A stretch of DNA of 64,000 nucleotides from Hydractinia symbiolongicarpus (GCF_029227915.1 NC_079880.1:14032001-14096000); one strand, 5' to 3'; positions 50,070-61,859 are shown, numbered from the stretch's first letter. Made by a program: numbers and translations. Notes: generated from the sequence alone by a model not told the origin.

Positions 50070-50290
50070 TGTCTGTATCACATTCAGAGTATATTCAAAA
50101 GCTATGTAAATTGTGTTGGAAGAAAATTGTCAAAAGTAAACATTCGGTTAATTTTAAATCTTGTGATATTTACAGTAAAGTGTTTCAATCTAGCTATGGA
50201 ATAAGAAGATCCCTGTGTATTTCCTAAATTTATTTGTAATGGATGTAGAAGAAAGTTAGACGAGATGAAAAGGTCAAAAAATAATCGATA
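50070..50290 (+). pseudogene. Fragment with CxxC zinc-binding pattern
   Basis: ATG at 50,070 opens MSVSHSEYIQKLCKLCWKKI, which continues for about 50 residues to a stop after RRSLCIS. A shift of frame then gives FICNGCRRKLDEMKR. The layout CxxC..., C..., then P/FICxxCRxKL resembles N-terminal zinc-binding modules of transposon-derived cnidarian proteins; that resemblance is from memory. It is broken by a frameshift and then cut by the MITE at 50,294. Confidence 0.4.
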
Positions 50291-50293
50291 CTA

Positions 50294-50437
50294 ATGGCTT
50301 ATTAACCGTTTAGCCGGTCTATACGGGAAAATATAGACCGAGGTCATGACGTCATGGACCGAACGCAGTGAGGTCCATGCGAGTGACAGAGGTCTATATT
50401 TTCCCGTATAGACAGGCTAATAAGGTTAATAAGTCAT
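50294..50437. mobile_element. Foldback MITE with arms of about 47 bp
   Basis: The left arm begins ATGGCTTATTAACCG and includes GTCTATACGGGAAAATATAG; the right arm is its near-complement, ending TTAATAAGTCAT. The loop contains GAACGCAGTGAGGTCCATGC, similar in plan to the GCGCAGCGGAGTCG loop of the 8.4-kb element. Non-coding. Confidence 0.75.
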
Positions 50438-50609
50438 TTATTACCCCACTGATTATTTCATAACCATTAATGAAAAAAAGGTTTTAGAGTCCAGGGTTTT
50501 TTAACAAAAACAAGGCTTAGGTGGAAACCATGTAACTTTCTTTATATTTCGAACGTACACAGACATTCGATCCACAACTCGTTCAAAAATAAACAATACA
50601 ATACAACTT

Positions 50610-50960
50610 TTAAAAATAGAATATTTTCAAAACAGTTTTAAAATTCAATTCTTTGTCGTTAAAATTGTTAAAATTTCCTCCGGAAAAAAATGAAGAGAGG
50701 GTTGAAGACTGCGTGGAACTGGAAGTATTAAGAGCTGTCGATTGGTTATGTACGTCAAGTTGGTTATTATTTGAGCTCAAGATGTTTGACATTTTGTAAC
50801 GGTGAGTGGTACTAGCTGATTTGTAATTTCTTAACGAATCAATATTTTTGTGACCACTGTGTTGGGCTACATAAACTTCGGGGACATTTGCATCCAAAAG
50901 CTTTCCAATCGATGTTTTTCTAACGATGTTTTGATGTCGGTTAATACGGCGTCATATAGA
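50610..50960 (-). pseudogene. Crypton-like tyrosine recombinase C-terminal fragment
   Basis: Translating the - strand from about 50,960 gives RRINRHQNIVRKTSIGKLLD, then VPEVYVAQHSGHKNIDSLRN and YKSAS. The HxxxxR segment, the GHKN histidine and the SLRNY tyrosine fit the catalytic end of tyrosine recombinases, especially the Crypton/DUF3504 group. A serine- and asparagine-rich tail follows to 50,610. The N-terminal two-thirds of the enzyme is absent, so this is a relic or the last exon of a broken gene. Confidence 0.65.
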
Positions 50961-50969
50961 CTAGTCACG

Positions 50970-52330
50970 TGAAAAAAAAAACCAATCAAATTTTCCGAGA
51001 ACGTTCGAATAAACGTAAACATTCGAAAATACTCAACAGTGGGGTAATAACACTGTATTATTTTACCCTCATATGGATGAAAACTGTGTGCATGAATTAT
51101 GTTGTAAACAGAAAAGACTTGAAAATACTGGAATTAAATTTGAGTATGAAGAAAGTTGGTATATATGTGATAATTGGATAACAATAAACGTGTCTATACA
51201 TCCCTTTGTCAAAATGAAAAAGAATTGAACCATTTGTTTACAATACGTATATAAACAACAGCAAAAACTCTGCCATATGTTTTGAAAAATGAAGATATTC
51301 TAACTTTCTTGTCATTCCTAAAGTCCGTCAGTGTTTGCACTGGGCTACAAGGTTTCGAAGATGTGATAAAGTTGAGATTTAATTTGGAACACCCATTCAT
51401 GAATCAGAGTGGAACAATAGTTATTGTAGTTATTATAGTAGTTATTTATATATTGAAACAATACACTTTCTTTTGTAAGAAACCTAAGCATTTGGTTGAG
51501 CCTGAAGTTTCTTAACATTTTGATAATTTGAGCCTTATTGTTTCCTAATTTTCCTTATTTGAGCCTTAATGTTTCTTAATTTTCCTTATTTGAGCCCTAA
51601 TGTAAAAAAATCTTTTATTGACAATAATTTTTTGAGTTATTGCTTTTGGTTTATGAAAGACATATGCTATGTTTGCACAATATCATACGGAAGTTCATTT
51701 CGTTGTTTCTTATTTCTGACGTTCTCTATAAAACTCTTTTTATTCTGTTTCCTCCCCTTTTTCTGTGATATGTACATAAGTTCATTAATGTTGGAGATTT
51801 TCTCAGTTTGTCTCTTAAAAGTTTCTTAAAATTTTGACTTTTTGAGCAAGGTTTCTTATAAAAAAAAAAAAACAACGTGTATTTTATGTATATTTTTTCG
51901 GGGTATGTTGGACATTTTTTCCATTACGCTCTTTTAACAAAGAAGTTGTTTTGTTATGATTGTCTTGTTTTTTGAGTTACATCTGTTGCAAATATCTTTA
52001 GTGGAGTACGATATTGACTTTGATTTAAAACATTTTTTTTAAAACATCAAATCTCGAAAAATAGGTAAGATTAAAAAAATTCAGGATTGCTACTTTATTA
52101 TTGCTATGTTATTTTTATTTATTTCATCGGGGAATTACTGCTCTAACGGAATTTCTTTCATCTTCATTTCAAATGAATCCGCCACACGTCTTTTTTATAT
52201 ACTCACACGCAATAAGTTAAAATAGTAGAGACATAATAAGGGACTATATGCTTACTTTGCTAGGAAACACACGTTATATATAGAAAAAATATATATTTCT
52301 TGAAGTGAAAACAAGTTATAGGTAATGTTA
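50970..52330. other. No recognised gene
   Basis: Short ORFs only, in an AT-rich stretch. A threefold TTGAGCCTnATTGTTTC-type repeat lies at about 51,528-51,600. Confidence 0.3.
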
Positions 52331-52336
52331 TGGCAA

Positions 52337-52880
52337 TTAGTTAAGTTTTGTTCTCATTGCTGGTGCACCTTTTTTAGATAATTCTACAGTCATCTTCTCT
52401 TTTTTCTCAGATGCTAGAGATGCAAGTTTGCGTCGAACTACTTGTATACATGCAGTGACGTGTGCTTTCGCTTTGTCACACCCTTTTTTTATAATCTGAG
52501 CTTTGAGAATTTTTGATGAGTTTTCATTTCCAAGATTTCGTGAAAGTATGACCCAGGCTTGATCAATTAGGGTGACCCTCATACCCTTCTTTTAAAAACG
52601 TTCTCGTGTATCCTTTATATTCCTACAAAATGTTCAAATTCACAACTTTTCTGATAATGTTTCCGATTCTTCTGCAGAAAATAAACATGTCATCGTTGAC
52701 TTTACGAGGTATCCTCTGCTGACGTGGCCCACCAAAGATCTTGTATAAGTCATCATCCAATTCTATTACATTTCTAACGTCTTCGCCTGCTATTTCGCTT
52801 ATTGCTTGTTTATGATATGCAAAAACGACAAAATTATCAACTACCAGGCATCTACCGCTGAGGGGAAAATAACCGGGGGC
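52337..52880 (-). pseudogene. Unrecognised broken ORF
   Basis: From about 52,870 down, one frame reads LSGRCLVVDNFVVFAYHKQA and continues with SEIAGEDVRNVIELDDD to a stop after VVNLNIL (about 52,630). After frame changes, 52,582-52,337 reads IDQAWVILSRNLGNENSSKI and ends in a lysine-rich tail. Codon use and charge pattern look protein-like over about 170 residues, with at least two interruptions. I do not recognise the family. It could be a structural or accessory protein of a mobile element. Confidence 0.35.
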
Positions 52881-55800
52881 TCATAATTTATGCAAATAAT
52901 AACAAAAGATAACGGCTAATTTATTAATTTAAGCACGAGATTTAAAATTTTGATTGACAGAATTCGATGTGAGAACAATAGAGAAAAGTAAACATGAGCA
53001 ACGGATGATTTCAATGAAAACAAGAGAGTTCTCTCTCCTTCTTTTAAAACCTCCTTGCTGGGTATGAGCACAAATTGTCGCCCTGTATAACACAAATAGC
53101 CTTTCCTGAAAATTAAAAGTATATTCGTACAAAAAATACACGAGCCTCCTAAAATGAAGAACACTGGTTATAAAAATATACTGATTGAAAAAAAGTACAA
53201 ACAGTCGACGCTTTGTACAGAAGAAAAAATAAAAAGGCAAGTTAACTTATTTTGCTAAATTTCTTTGTTACAGGGATAAATTTCATTTTGGTACAACTGT
53301 TAATTAAGTAATTGCATTTGTCCAAGAAAACAATTTCCATTTGAGAAATAATTTGAACATGGAGAAACACTTTTATCTGAAAGGGTAAAAAAAGAAGGAC
53401 ATGAAACTATATTTTCTCTATTCTAGTATCCGCAAAGCGCGGTCAGGCTTTATTCAGCTGATAAATTAAAATTCAGCGCTTTAAAATTTCACCAAAAAAT
53501 AATTAGGAAACGCGGATCGTAATTGGTTTGAAGAAAACAATCTATGAAAAATCTGATTGGCTTACAGGAGGCGCCATGACGTAATGGTTAATTAATTTCG
53601 GCTGCGAAGGCATGCATGGTCGTACACATGATCGCAGGATAGCTATCAACAATACCAAAAGAATTTAAAAAACAAAGTTCTACATGATACAAGACATTTT
53701 ATTGTGGTGAATGAAAAATACAACATTTTTATATCTCTATAACTAGTACGGTGACACAATAGTGCGACCGCCAGGCAACTATTTCTTTGTTTATATAAAA
53801 TAAGTTATTAATGTCAACTAATAGCAACCTACGCCCGTGGACTTGCCCCACTGTGTTACTTTCGCCGATACAAACTAATCACCACCGTCGAGAACTCGTC
53901 TCTACGTAGCCACCTATGGAGTAAAAATGATCTCCCTAATCCAAAGAGTAACGTTGTTTTGGTCTCGCGAAAACATTAGATAAAATGGCACAGAAGCTGC
54001 CTACCAAAAAACGGAATTATATCGGGGAAAATATGGCGCCCTAACTGACTGATGACAGACCGCGCTCAAGTGGTCGATAATAGCCGTGTTTTGTCTGTCT
54101 GTCCGCAAAAGTCTTGTTGTGTAACGGTCGCATTAAATTTTTATATCTGCACGAAATACTAAATGCGATATATTCTCGGCATGCCGACGAAGAACGTGTA
54201 AGGCAGAACCACAAAGGCCATTTCGATTTTGAAATTGTGTATTCAATGCTACGTTGGTAGGTCTCTGTTTCACCTTTTTATCTTCTAAAAGCTTTTTATT
54301 TTCGTAATATTTGTTAACTGTATGTTTTCAGATGTTAAGGTAAATTTATTTTTTAGCCACATACAAATCTTGAACCACCAATTTTAAGATTTTGGCTACG
54401 AATAAAGATTTTGAGGGCACATCCTTAAGCGAGCTAGCTAACTAGCTTTATTTATTTCTATTTTTTACGGGTGTTATTCAGTTTAATAGAAGAGCTTTTA
54501 TTCTAGCCAATAATATTTATTTTTACGTTGGGGTGGTGACCATCTAGCTAGCTTTTTAGCTACCTCTGGCTAAAAGTAGAAGTAGCCAAATGCAGTTTGA
54601 TTATATATGTTCTTCATCAATAATTCTTATGCTAACTGCAGTTCGGTAGCTACACCTTATATTATTTTCAAGAAAACGTTTTCTGCGAAATAAAATGGCT
54701 GAGCGATTGTTTTAGCTGGACGAAGTAGCGACAGGCTGTCCCCCCTGTGTTTAAGCCGAAGTTGCAATAAAGATTTTTTTTGAAAATTGCATTACACCAA
54801 TACGCGTGGGCGACAGGTTTTAACTGTACTAAACACACTATTGCCTGTTCTTTTATTTAAACCGAAGCTGTGATTTAACTAATAAACGATTGTTTTTGCT
54901 ATGATGGGGTAATAACAGGTTGTACACTGTTTTTATTTTGGCTAAGGTTGCAGGTAAGTTATTTAAAAAATATGTATTACCCAAGAAACACTATAATGTT
55001 GTGTGCGCTTAAGTCGATTTACGGCATACTGCATACCTGTACTAACACGCTCCACCTGAATGTGTGTTACAGTTTACTGCTCTTAACCTCTTTACCGCGC
55101 GTTTACCGCTGTGTCACACAGTTACTTGTGGCTTAACCGGGCGTTTCGACGCCGGGTCTTCCGGTTAGTATATTAATATTAAAATAATATTAAAAAGTAA
55201 AATATAATTATAAAAATAATATGGCTGGAGAATATGCATGCTTTTTTACCAAAACCATTTTATAAGAAGATAAGGATGACATTTTGAAAAAATAATAAGA
55301 ACAAAGTAAAAACGCCTGGGCTCAAAACTAAGAACAAGAGTCTATTATTAAGAACAAAATACGAAAAAACTAGGCTTAAAAAAGCTTTTAAATGTAAGAA
55401 CAGACATCTTCAGGTTCTCACGAAGAAGCATGTATACCTATGTTAAAAGAAGTAGCTATGCTTCTAAATGCACTTTTAATTCAAAGGCTGATTTCAATAG
55501 CTGATTAAAGTGCCTAAATTTAGACATTCTGTCAGGCTATAAATTATTCTTTGTTGGAAAAAAGTTACAAATTACATTAGATTTTAAGCTGGGTTGTGCG
55601 ACTTAAATTGAAAAAACAATAGAAAAGTAAACGGGCACGTGATGGTTTAAAATTTATCACATATCACCTTTGAACTTTTCATGTTATAACGTCCGGGCTG
55701 AGATCAGGCCCCCAATAGCAACAGTTTATGTTAACTGTTACTAGCAACTTAATTTTGTTACCATTCACAAGATACAAAATAAAATCGATTTGATTTGATT

Positions 55801-56330
55801 TGATGTTATACTTTGCGACAAAATTAATGTCTGGTAACAAAAAAGAAATTGTTATTAAAAAATTGCTCAGAATGCAGTAATTATACCGAATAATTTTCTT
55901 GCTGTGATGAACGATACATGTTGCACAGATGTATTGCAGCACGATGAACTTTTTACACGATTGTAAAAAAATTGTTACTAGCGCATAAAAGTATTGCCTC
56001 GTCCCTTGGTGACTTTAATGCTTTGTTTTATTATTATAAAACTGGAAAGAAAGAATTGAGCTTGTTAAACGTACAACATATTGACGCATATAAAAATATA
56101 AAGATATGCATATAAATAAAACTCTTCTGAACTTATTTACCACGGTTTCACCATAGTCACTAGAAAAAGAATAGTCTGGAGCGCTCTGGTTCCGGCAAAT
56201 AACTCGGGTTCCTACATTTTCTAGTACCCAGATTACTTTTAGGGGCACCAAAATTTAAAAAAACAAGTGGGAAACCTTAGCGAAGCTTATATTTTTTTAA
56301 AGTAATTTTTTATTTATGGTGTAATTTTCT
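52881..56330. other. Long region without a supported gene
   Basis: It contains GC-richer islands at about 53,400-53,600 and 53,750-54,130. GACACAATAGTGCGACCG (53,753) and a loosely complementary GTTGTGTAACGGTCGCAT (54,117) could be the ends of one element of about 380 bp. GCTAGCTA motifs occur at 54,430-54,650. The GC hairpin region at 55,136-55,168 is discussed among the rejected items. ORFs at 52,916-53,240 and 55,679-56,251 show no domain. Confidence 0.3.
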
Positions 56331-57190
56331 ATGCCTGGTCCTAATTGTTCGATTTTTGGTTGCTATACATCGAGAACAACTACTGGCATCTCAATATTTT
56401 GTATTCCACAAGAAAATGGTGAGTACAACACATTGTGGAGACAGATGCTTATTGCTGTGCTTACGAAGGATCGTGTTGTTGATAATAAGTTGAGGACACA
56501 GAACAAAAAACGTAATTTACATGTATGCGAAAAACACTTTCAACAGAGTCAGCTTATACAACGTAGGTGCTATTTCATGTATTTTTAGCTATGTAAACAT
56601 TCGAAACACTATAAATAAAGCTCTTTCTTATACCTGTTGTTTATTTAGATGAAAAAAGAAGAACACTAATTCCAGGATCTATTCCAGCACTAAATTTACC
56701 AATAAAAAGTATTCCCTCTTCCAGGTATGAGATCATATATTTGTTTGTACAGAAATCTATATAGGTAGCTATTTATAAACATTTATGCATATACAGAAAA
56801 TATGACCACAGGAAAAATATATATTTACAGTAAATTATATTTTTATTTAGGACATCAGTCAAGCCAAGAACTTCTGCTGAAAAGATTGCTGTGAAAAAAA
56901 AAAACAGTACAATTGTTGATCAAAACCAACACGAATTTTATCAATCCTTTGACAACTTCATCGACCGAGTAAATTTACTAAAGCTTCCAGAGAGTTGGAG
57001 TGTAGATATATCTTCAGACTCAGTAAAGGATTGGATGTGCGATCTAATTCATTCCAGTGCACAGTTTGAAATATATGATGACGATAGTTTGTCATTTACT
57101 ATTCGAGGCTATACATGGAGTCTTCCTGATAATCACGAAAGATACAGTACATATAATAGATCAGTCCGAAACATTACTCTGTCAAATTAA
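56331..57190 (+). CDS. THAP-domain protein, probably C-terminally truncated
   Basis: Exons 56331-56562, 56649-56724 and 56851-57190 join in frame to 215 aa ending at TAA. The N-terminus begins MPGPNCSIFGC and includes VCEKHF, giving the C2CH zinc ligands of a THAP DNA-binding domain. RRTLIPGSIPALNLPIKS follows, a linker often seen after THAP domains in transposon-derived proteins. The rest (YQSFDNFIDRVNLLKLPESW and on) is unassigned. The same frame continues beyond the stop with similar-looking sequence (57,191-57,555), so the present stop may be a mutation. The likely origin is a DNA-transposon protein or a domesticated relative that binds DNA in the nucleus. Confidence 0.6.
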
Positions 57191-58143
57191 ATAAAAGTTA
57201 TATCCAGCTACAAATTCTGTCCTGGAGTTATTGATTTGTCACTTGGAAATTCACACCACTTAAAAAAACATAACATCTCGAAAAATTTTTGTCTTCATTT
57301 TGATGAAATACCTTACAAATAACCTACCTTACAACAGTCAGAATATCATCGATCTATGCATTGTTCACTGTTACAATTTAACGATGAAAAAATTTGCATG
57401 CAAGGTGACAGTGCTGTTAAAAAATCGCAAAAATCCGTAAAACGTTCATCAATAAATTTGACTGTTCCAGCAAAGTTAAATGCACCAATTTGGTTAACAT
57501 CGCCAGAACGTGTTGTGCTAAGGCTTCGCAATGAACGTGAAGAAAAAAAAACTTGAAAATTGAGAACATGTTATTAAAACATGAAATTAAATTGCTACAA
57601 GAAGAAATATCTTCTTCTTCAGTCCCTGTTAGTTCAGAGAAACAAGTTTAAGGAACACGTGTACGATTGGGTAGCAGTACTGCATAGATCGTGTAGATGT
57701 TCCATTACAGATATCTGTTTTTGGTTTCCATCCTGGCTTTACTGCATCAGTTTCTTGTAAAAATTATAATGTACAATATGAGTTGTCAAAGAACATGACG
57801 GTTAGAAATTAACAGAATACAAGCGTTCTGACGTGAAGTAAAATTTCTAAAGATAAAACCGTGCGTGCTGTCAAATACCAACAAAATACCTTCCAAATTA
57901 ACAAATACTAAAAACGGATGTATTATTTATTCTGTCCGAATAAGGAATAGGAAAGAATGCACTCTATGGAAGATGAATTTCTATCTGTTACGTATGAATC
58001 TGCGGGAATTTGGTCGTGGTTTAGCAACGTTTCCACTACGAAAATATGTAGATGTGAGTAACAATCGTTTGATACTTTACATTTTTGAAAATGTTGCTTC
58101 ACAGCCTGAGGAAAAAGCACAAAAATGTGTTGTAATTGTTTAA
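57191..58143 (+). pseudogene. Decayed downstream part of the THAP gene
   Basis: In the same frame as the THAP exon 3, 57,191-57,555 reads on through two stops: after LSN at 57,188, and after DEIPYK at about 57,319. It includes NLTVPAKLNAPIWLTSPERV and RLRNEREE, typical of the coiled-coil-linked region of cnidarian THAP proteins (from memory). It breaks at an A-run (57,543). A further ORF at 57,865-58,143 has no recognised domain. I read this as an eroded continuation of the same gene. Confidence 0.45.
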
Positions 58144-58479
58144 AAAAATGTTGAGAACAACCCTGAAAATTTGGTATGGTTATCTCGGAGCATTATTTGA
58201 ATAATTTAATATAGTAATTAAATTGTGTTTTTGTATTTTTGAGATTATTTGATGTGTTGTATGAGGAATGAAAGGAAAATTGTGCAGAGGTGAAGGTTTT
58301 GGTGTGAAACTGGATTCATTGACCTACTAAGAATTTGGAATGATGTTACACATAGCATCATAACATTTAGGAAATAGGGATCACTGTTATGGCAGCCGGT
58401 TTGTAGCAATATTTAGTCAACCTTGATATTTAGTGAATTATATATTCACATTGAGTAAAAAATATATATATTCAGTGAA

Positions 58480-58503
58480 CCCCCCCCCCCCCCCCCCCCC
58501 CCC
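58480..58503 (+). repeat. Poly-C run of 24 bases
   Basis: Twenty-four consecutive C in a very AT-rich setting, directly after an AT-rich ATATTTAGTGAA-type stretch (58,408-58,479) and directly before an open reading frame. Its exact length in the genome is uncertain because homopolymers are error-prone in sequencing. Confidence 0.85.
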
Positions 58504-59840
58504 GAAACTCTCGTTCTCGAATTTAACCATGAAATAAGAAGGGTGGTACGTGAAGAGCTGCATCGTAGTTCACCTTCACTACGTAACTTATATCAGAGAA
58601 CACAACAGTTAATAAGAGGTGCCGCCACTGCTGTTGGACAGATATGTCCCCCATCTTCTCAGGCAATGCAAACCACTTTCACTTCTCCAGAAGACTCATC
58701 ATCTAAATCAACGATTGGAGGAGGAAGTATGGAATCTAATTTAATACAATCTAATGTTGCCTTGCAACCAAATTCTCAAAATACTATTCCCTTCCGACCA
58801 ACTTCTCAATTAATGGCAAATGTTTGGGGTGGAAGAAAAAGCTTTGTCAGAGGGAAAAATAGGACAAGGTCAATGCCAGGGCACCCAGGTATTTTCATTT
58901 ACCTTTCATTTGTTTACCTTATATGTTTCGTGGACTCGAAAACAAACTGAATATTTTTTTGCTGTCACTTTTTTGACTTGACTTTATTTTGACGCTAGAG
59001 CTATGAAGCTATATATCCACATGTCTCTTAATGATATAAAATTATATTCTATATTTAAGGCGTTTGAAGCCAATGCTCTCTACCACCTGGAAAAAAAAGA
59101 AAGTGGCCGTCATTCTGGTAGCGAAAGATCTACAAGTACGAGATTCGTACCAAATGGATCCTGAAATGACACTTCTACAAGGGTTTGCAGAATTTACCAC
59201 TATTGACAGTGAACAACAAATAAGAGATAGTTTGGTAAATATGTTTAAAAAAAAGTACCCGGTTATTGAAAGTGATGACTTTGTTTTTGTTAAGCGTAAA
59301 AAAACAACATTTCCCTTCCACTTGTTGATGATCGATTTGAATGGAATTATGAAGCCATTAAAACTTTAGTTGGTCAGGGTAAATTAGTTTGCAGACTGGC
59401 TGTTGAAGAAACGTTATTATCAGCTGGATATGCATTAAGTGACGATGACGTAATTGGGAACACAGATATGTTAAATTCAGACATTTATGACAATGAAAAA
59501 CCTTGTTGCTCTGATATTAATGACAGCAAATCTAATAAGAAAAGTCAAGTTCATGTTCTTCAAAATTTAGTACATGATCTTCTGTCACAACAAGAAAGTG
59601 GTAATATAACACCAAAAAAGCCTGAATCCTTAAAGGAGGCATTGCAAGTTCTTCAAGCTAAAATAAAAACTACATATGAAAAGCTTAAAGTTGACCAAGA
59701 AGATAGATGTACTTCTTGATGCATTAGCATACTTCAGAAATACTGAGTATGACCAATACTCACCGTTAAGAATTCAATTTACTGGACAACCAGCTGTGGA
59801 TACTGGTGTTTGTCGACAGTTTTTTCTTTCCATGACGTAT
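58504..59840 (+). pseudogene. HECT/G2E3-like gene fragment
   Basis: An open frame begins right after the poly-C run (ETLVLEFNHEIRRVVREELH) and continues through SLRNLYQRTQQLIRGAA and MANVWGGRKSF to about 58,890. After an intron, 59,060-59,700 carries FEAN-, FVFVKRK- and, one frame over after an A-run at about 59,300, VCRLAVEETLLSAGYALSDD. Then LLDALAYFRN leads to PLRIQFTGQPAVDTGVCRQF (59,760-59,825), which resembles the start of a HECT ubiquitin-ligase domain. The rest of HECT, with its catalytic cysteine, is missing. The frameshift and truncation make it a likely pseudogene. Confidence 0.55.
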
Positions 59841-59984
59841 ATTAAATAAACAAATAAAAACAATTGCTCCCAAAGCAGTCTGTAGATTTAATCTGCTCTA
59901 TGGAAACCAGCCTTGCATGGATTTATATATTATTTTTTTCGAACTATATGAAAAAACAGTATACATTTCATGAGCTTTTCTGTC

Positions 59985-61150
59985 CCGTTAACTCACCATT
60001 TCTAAGCATTGCATGAAAATGTCGATTCCGAAACTATCTGATGCTACAAGAGGGTCAAATTGTATAAAAAAAGTTGCATTTCTTCATCGTTGAACGAACA
60101 GTTTAAATCCTCAACCAAAACATGCGCTAAACCACTGTCACTAGGGCTAGGAGCGTACCAATCCATCCCGTACTATTGCAAATCTTCAACTCCATCACCT
60201 TCGAAATTACGCTATGTGACCTAGATCGCTATTCCTTATGTCAATCATTGCATTCCTCCAAATTTGTATAACGACCAATTTTTTTTTGGTTCGTAATGGA
60301 TGATAGTTTCAACATTCGATAAAACTTTGTTTAACATGATACATGATCAATTCTTGGTTTGAACACGAAATGTAATATGAATACATGTTTCGGGTCGTCA
60401 CAATTGAGAATACCTTAAAGGACAGGGAAACAAAAAACTTTTTTGTGGCAGCCACAAAATAAATTTTAAGCAAGGAAGCAAAAAATAAGGTAGTAATTTT
60501 GATACATTACGTCAAACTATTCATTCAAGCGTATTAGCAAGTTCACCTGAGGAAGCATTTTGCTTTCAAACAGGAATTTATTTTTCTTACCCTGGTCTTC
60601 CATTGACTAAACGGTGTAGTAGAAATCGCATGTGACAGCGTTCCAAACGTCACGCCAAAGCCTTTCTATACATTGGTTGTGAACAGAGGAACCTGCTAAA
60701 TAACTTACCCGATTTTCTCTACGCAATTCCACCATTCTGTCCCACATAAGCACATTTTCCCCTCCTTTGTGAGTTCTAATACGAGAGGGAGTCCCAAGGC
60801 GCTGTATTGATTTATTAAACAGTTCCAGAATTGTGCTACTTCTATTATTCGTACAGAACTTTAGGAATACTATCTTGAGTAACCATCGATTCCAGCGTGA
60901 ATAACAAATCCCCATCCTAGCAAGCTATGGTGCCCATGAATATGCCATAGGCTGTTTTGCACTTGGGAATACCGTCGCTTGATAATGCATGCGATTTTTT
61001 TGAACACGCAGGCCGATTGATTTCAAATGGGCAAGAACGAGGGAACGACCAGCATTTATACCATGTTGTTGTTTTAACTGCAAATTGACAGAATGTAATT
61101 CCGAATCCGACAGTTTGCTATAGCCAGTCACGTCTTTCAATCCCAATTCT
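59985..61150 (-). pseudogene. DDE integrase-type transposase pseudogene
   Basis: In transcript order, 61,146-60,950 reads KLSDSELHSVNLQLKQQHGI, a helix-turn-helix region. A different frame then gives LWHIHGHHSLLGWGFVIHAG and IDGYSR, and a third gives FCTNNRSSTILELFNKSIQR, SRIRTHKGGENV and GSSVHNQCIERLWRDVW (to 60,607). About 60,200-59,985 retains a C-terminal piece (DWYAPSPSDSGLAHVLVEDL; FGIDIFMQCLEMV). This is the integrase core of eukaryotic rve-type DNA transposons. The usual Asp of the HIDG and RSDHG motifs is His or Lys here, and there are several frameshifts. It is inactive. Confidence 0.65.
60413..60488 (+). repeat. Copy of the GTGGCAGCCACAAAAT dispersed repeat
   Basis: Nearly the same as 33,262-33,335: CCTTAAAGGA, then TTTTGTGGCAGCCACAAAAT, then AATTTTAAGCAAGGAAG. 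It lies inside the integrase remnant, so it inserted there or is part of a larger nested element. Confidence 0.55.
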
Positions 61151-61294
61151 GCAATTCTTCAATATATGGTTCACCTGGAAACCATTAGCATCACAAGAAT
61201 ATAGTGCCAAGTAAACCCCAATTCTCGTAGGTATAGTAATTTATCCTCAGTTATAATATATTCCATTTGGTTGACCATATATTTTTGCAATCAC

Positions 61295-61440
61295 TAAATA
61301 TAAATATTTTTTTGTGAAAATATAAATCTCTAAATATATATTTAATTTCAACTAAATATAAATATTAAAATTCACTAAATACAAATATTTGTTTTTTGGT
61401 TAAAATATAAATCACTAAATAAGTATATAATTTTCACTAC
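61295..61440. repeat. AT-rich array of CACTAAATATAAATAT units
   Basis: About five degenerate units of 25-40 bases containing CTAAATATAAAT or CTAAATACAAAT. The reverse-complement motif ATATTTAGTGAA occurs at 58,430 and nearby. The two arrays bracket the HECT and integrase remnants in opposite orientation and could be subterminal repeats of one element. Confidence 0.55.
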
Positions 61441-61859
61441 ATATCTGACGGTTTAGGGGAAAACGGTAACAACCTATAATATCGGTAATTATTTTATAGG
61501 TAGTATTGATTGATTGATGATGAAGTGATAAAAGTTGTTGTGATATAACTTGTCTTTGACGGCTGGTTAATTATTATAGAGGTTGTAACCCTCCGAAGAT
61601 TCTGCATAATAGCAAAACCGTTCCTTTTAACAGGGGATTCTCTTAGAAAAAATACATTGACCATTAAACAGGACGCGTAAAACAGTATTAAAGCACAAAA
61701 CACTAATAAGAAAACATAAAAAGACAACAAACAAAACAATTAGGTAATTCAAACTGAATTAATAGGCACACGTAAAATAAATAAAACTTATTATGGCGAA
61801 ACTATATTTAAACGGATAAACCTTAAATAATTCCTAAAGGAAGAAATTTAACCTAAAGC
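61441..61859. other. No recognised gene
   Basis: AT-rich. The only ORF (61,494-61,739, - strand) is hydrophobic and compositionally biased, with no domain. Confidence 0.3.

Noticed and set aside
52916-53240. Two overlapping - strand ORFs of 82 and 103 codons
   Set aside because: Hydrophobic, compositionally biased and overlapping in different frames; neither shows a domain.
55136-55168. GGGCG/CGCC hairpin followed by CCGGTTAG-T, like another Helitron 3' end
   Set aside because: The stem is imperfect, the end is TTAG rather than CTRR and no matching 5' end was found.
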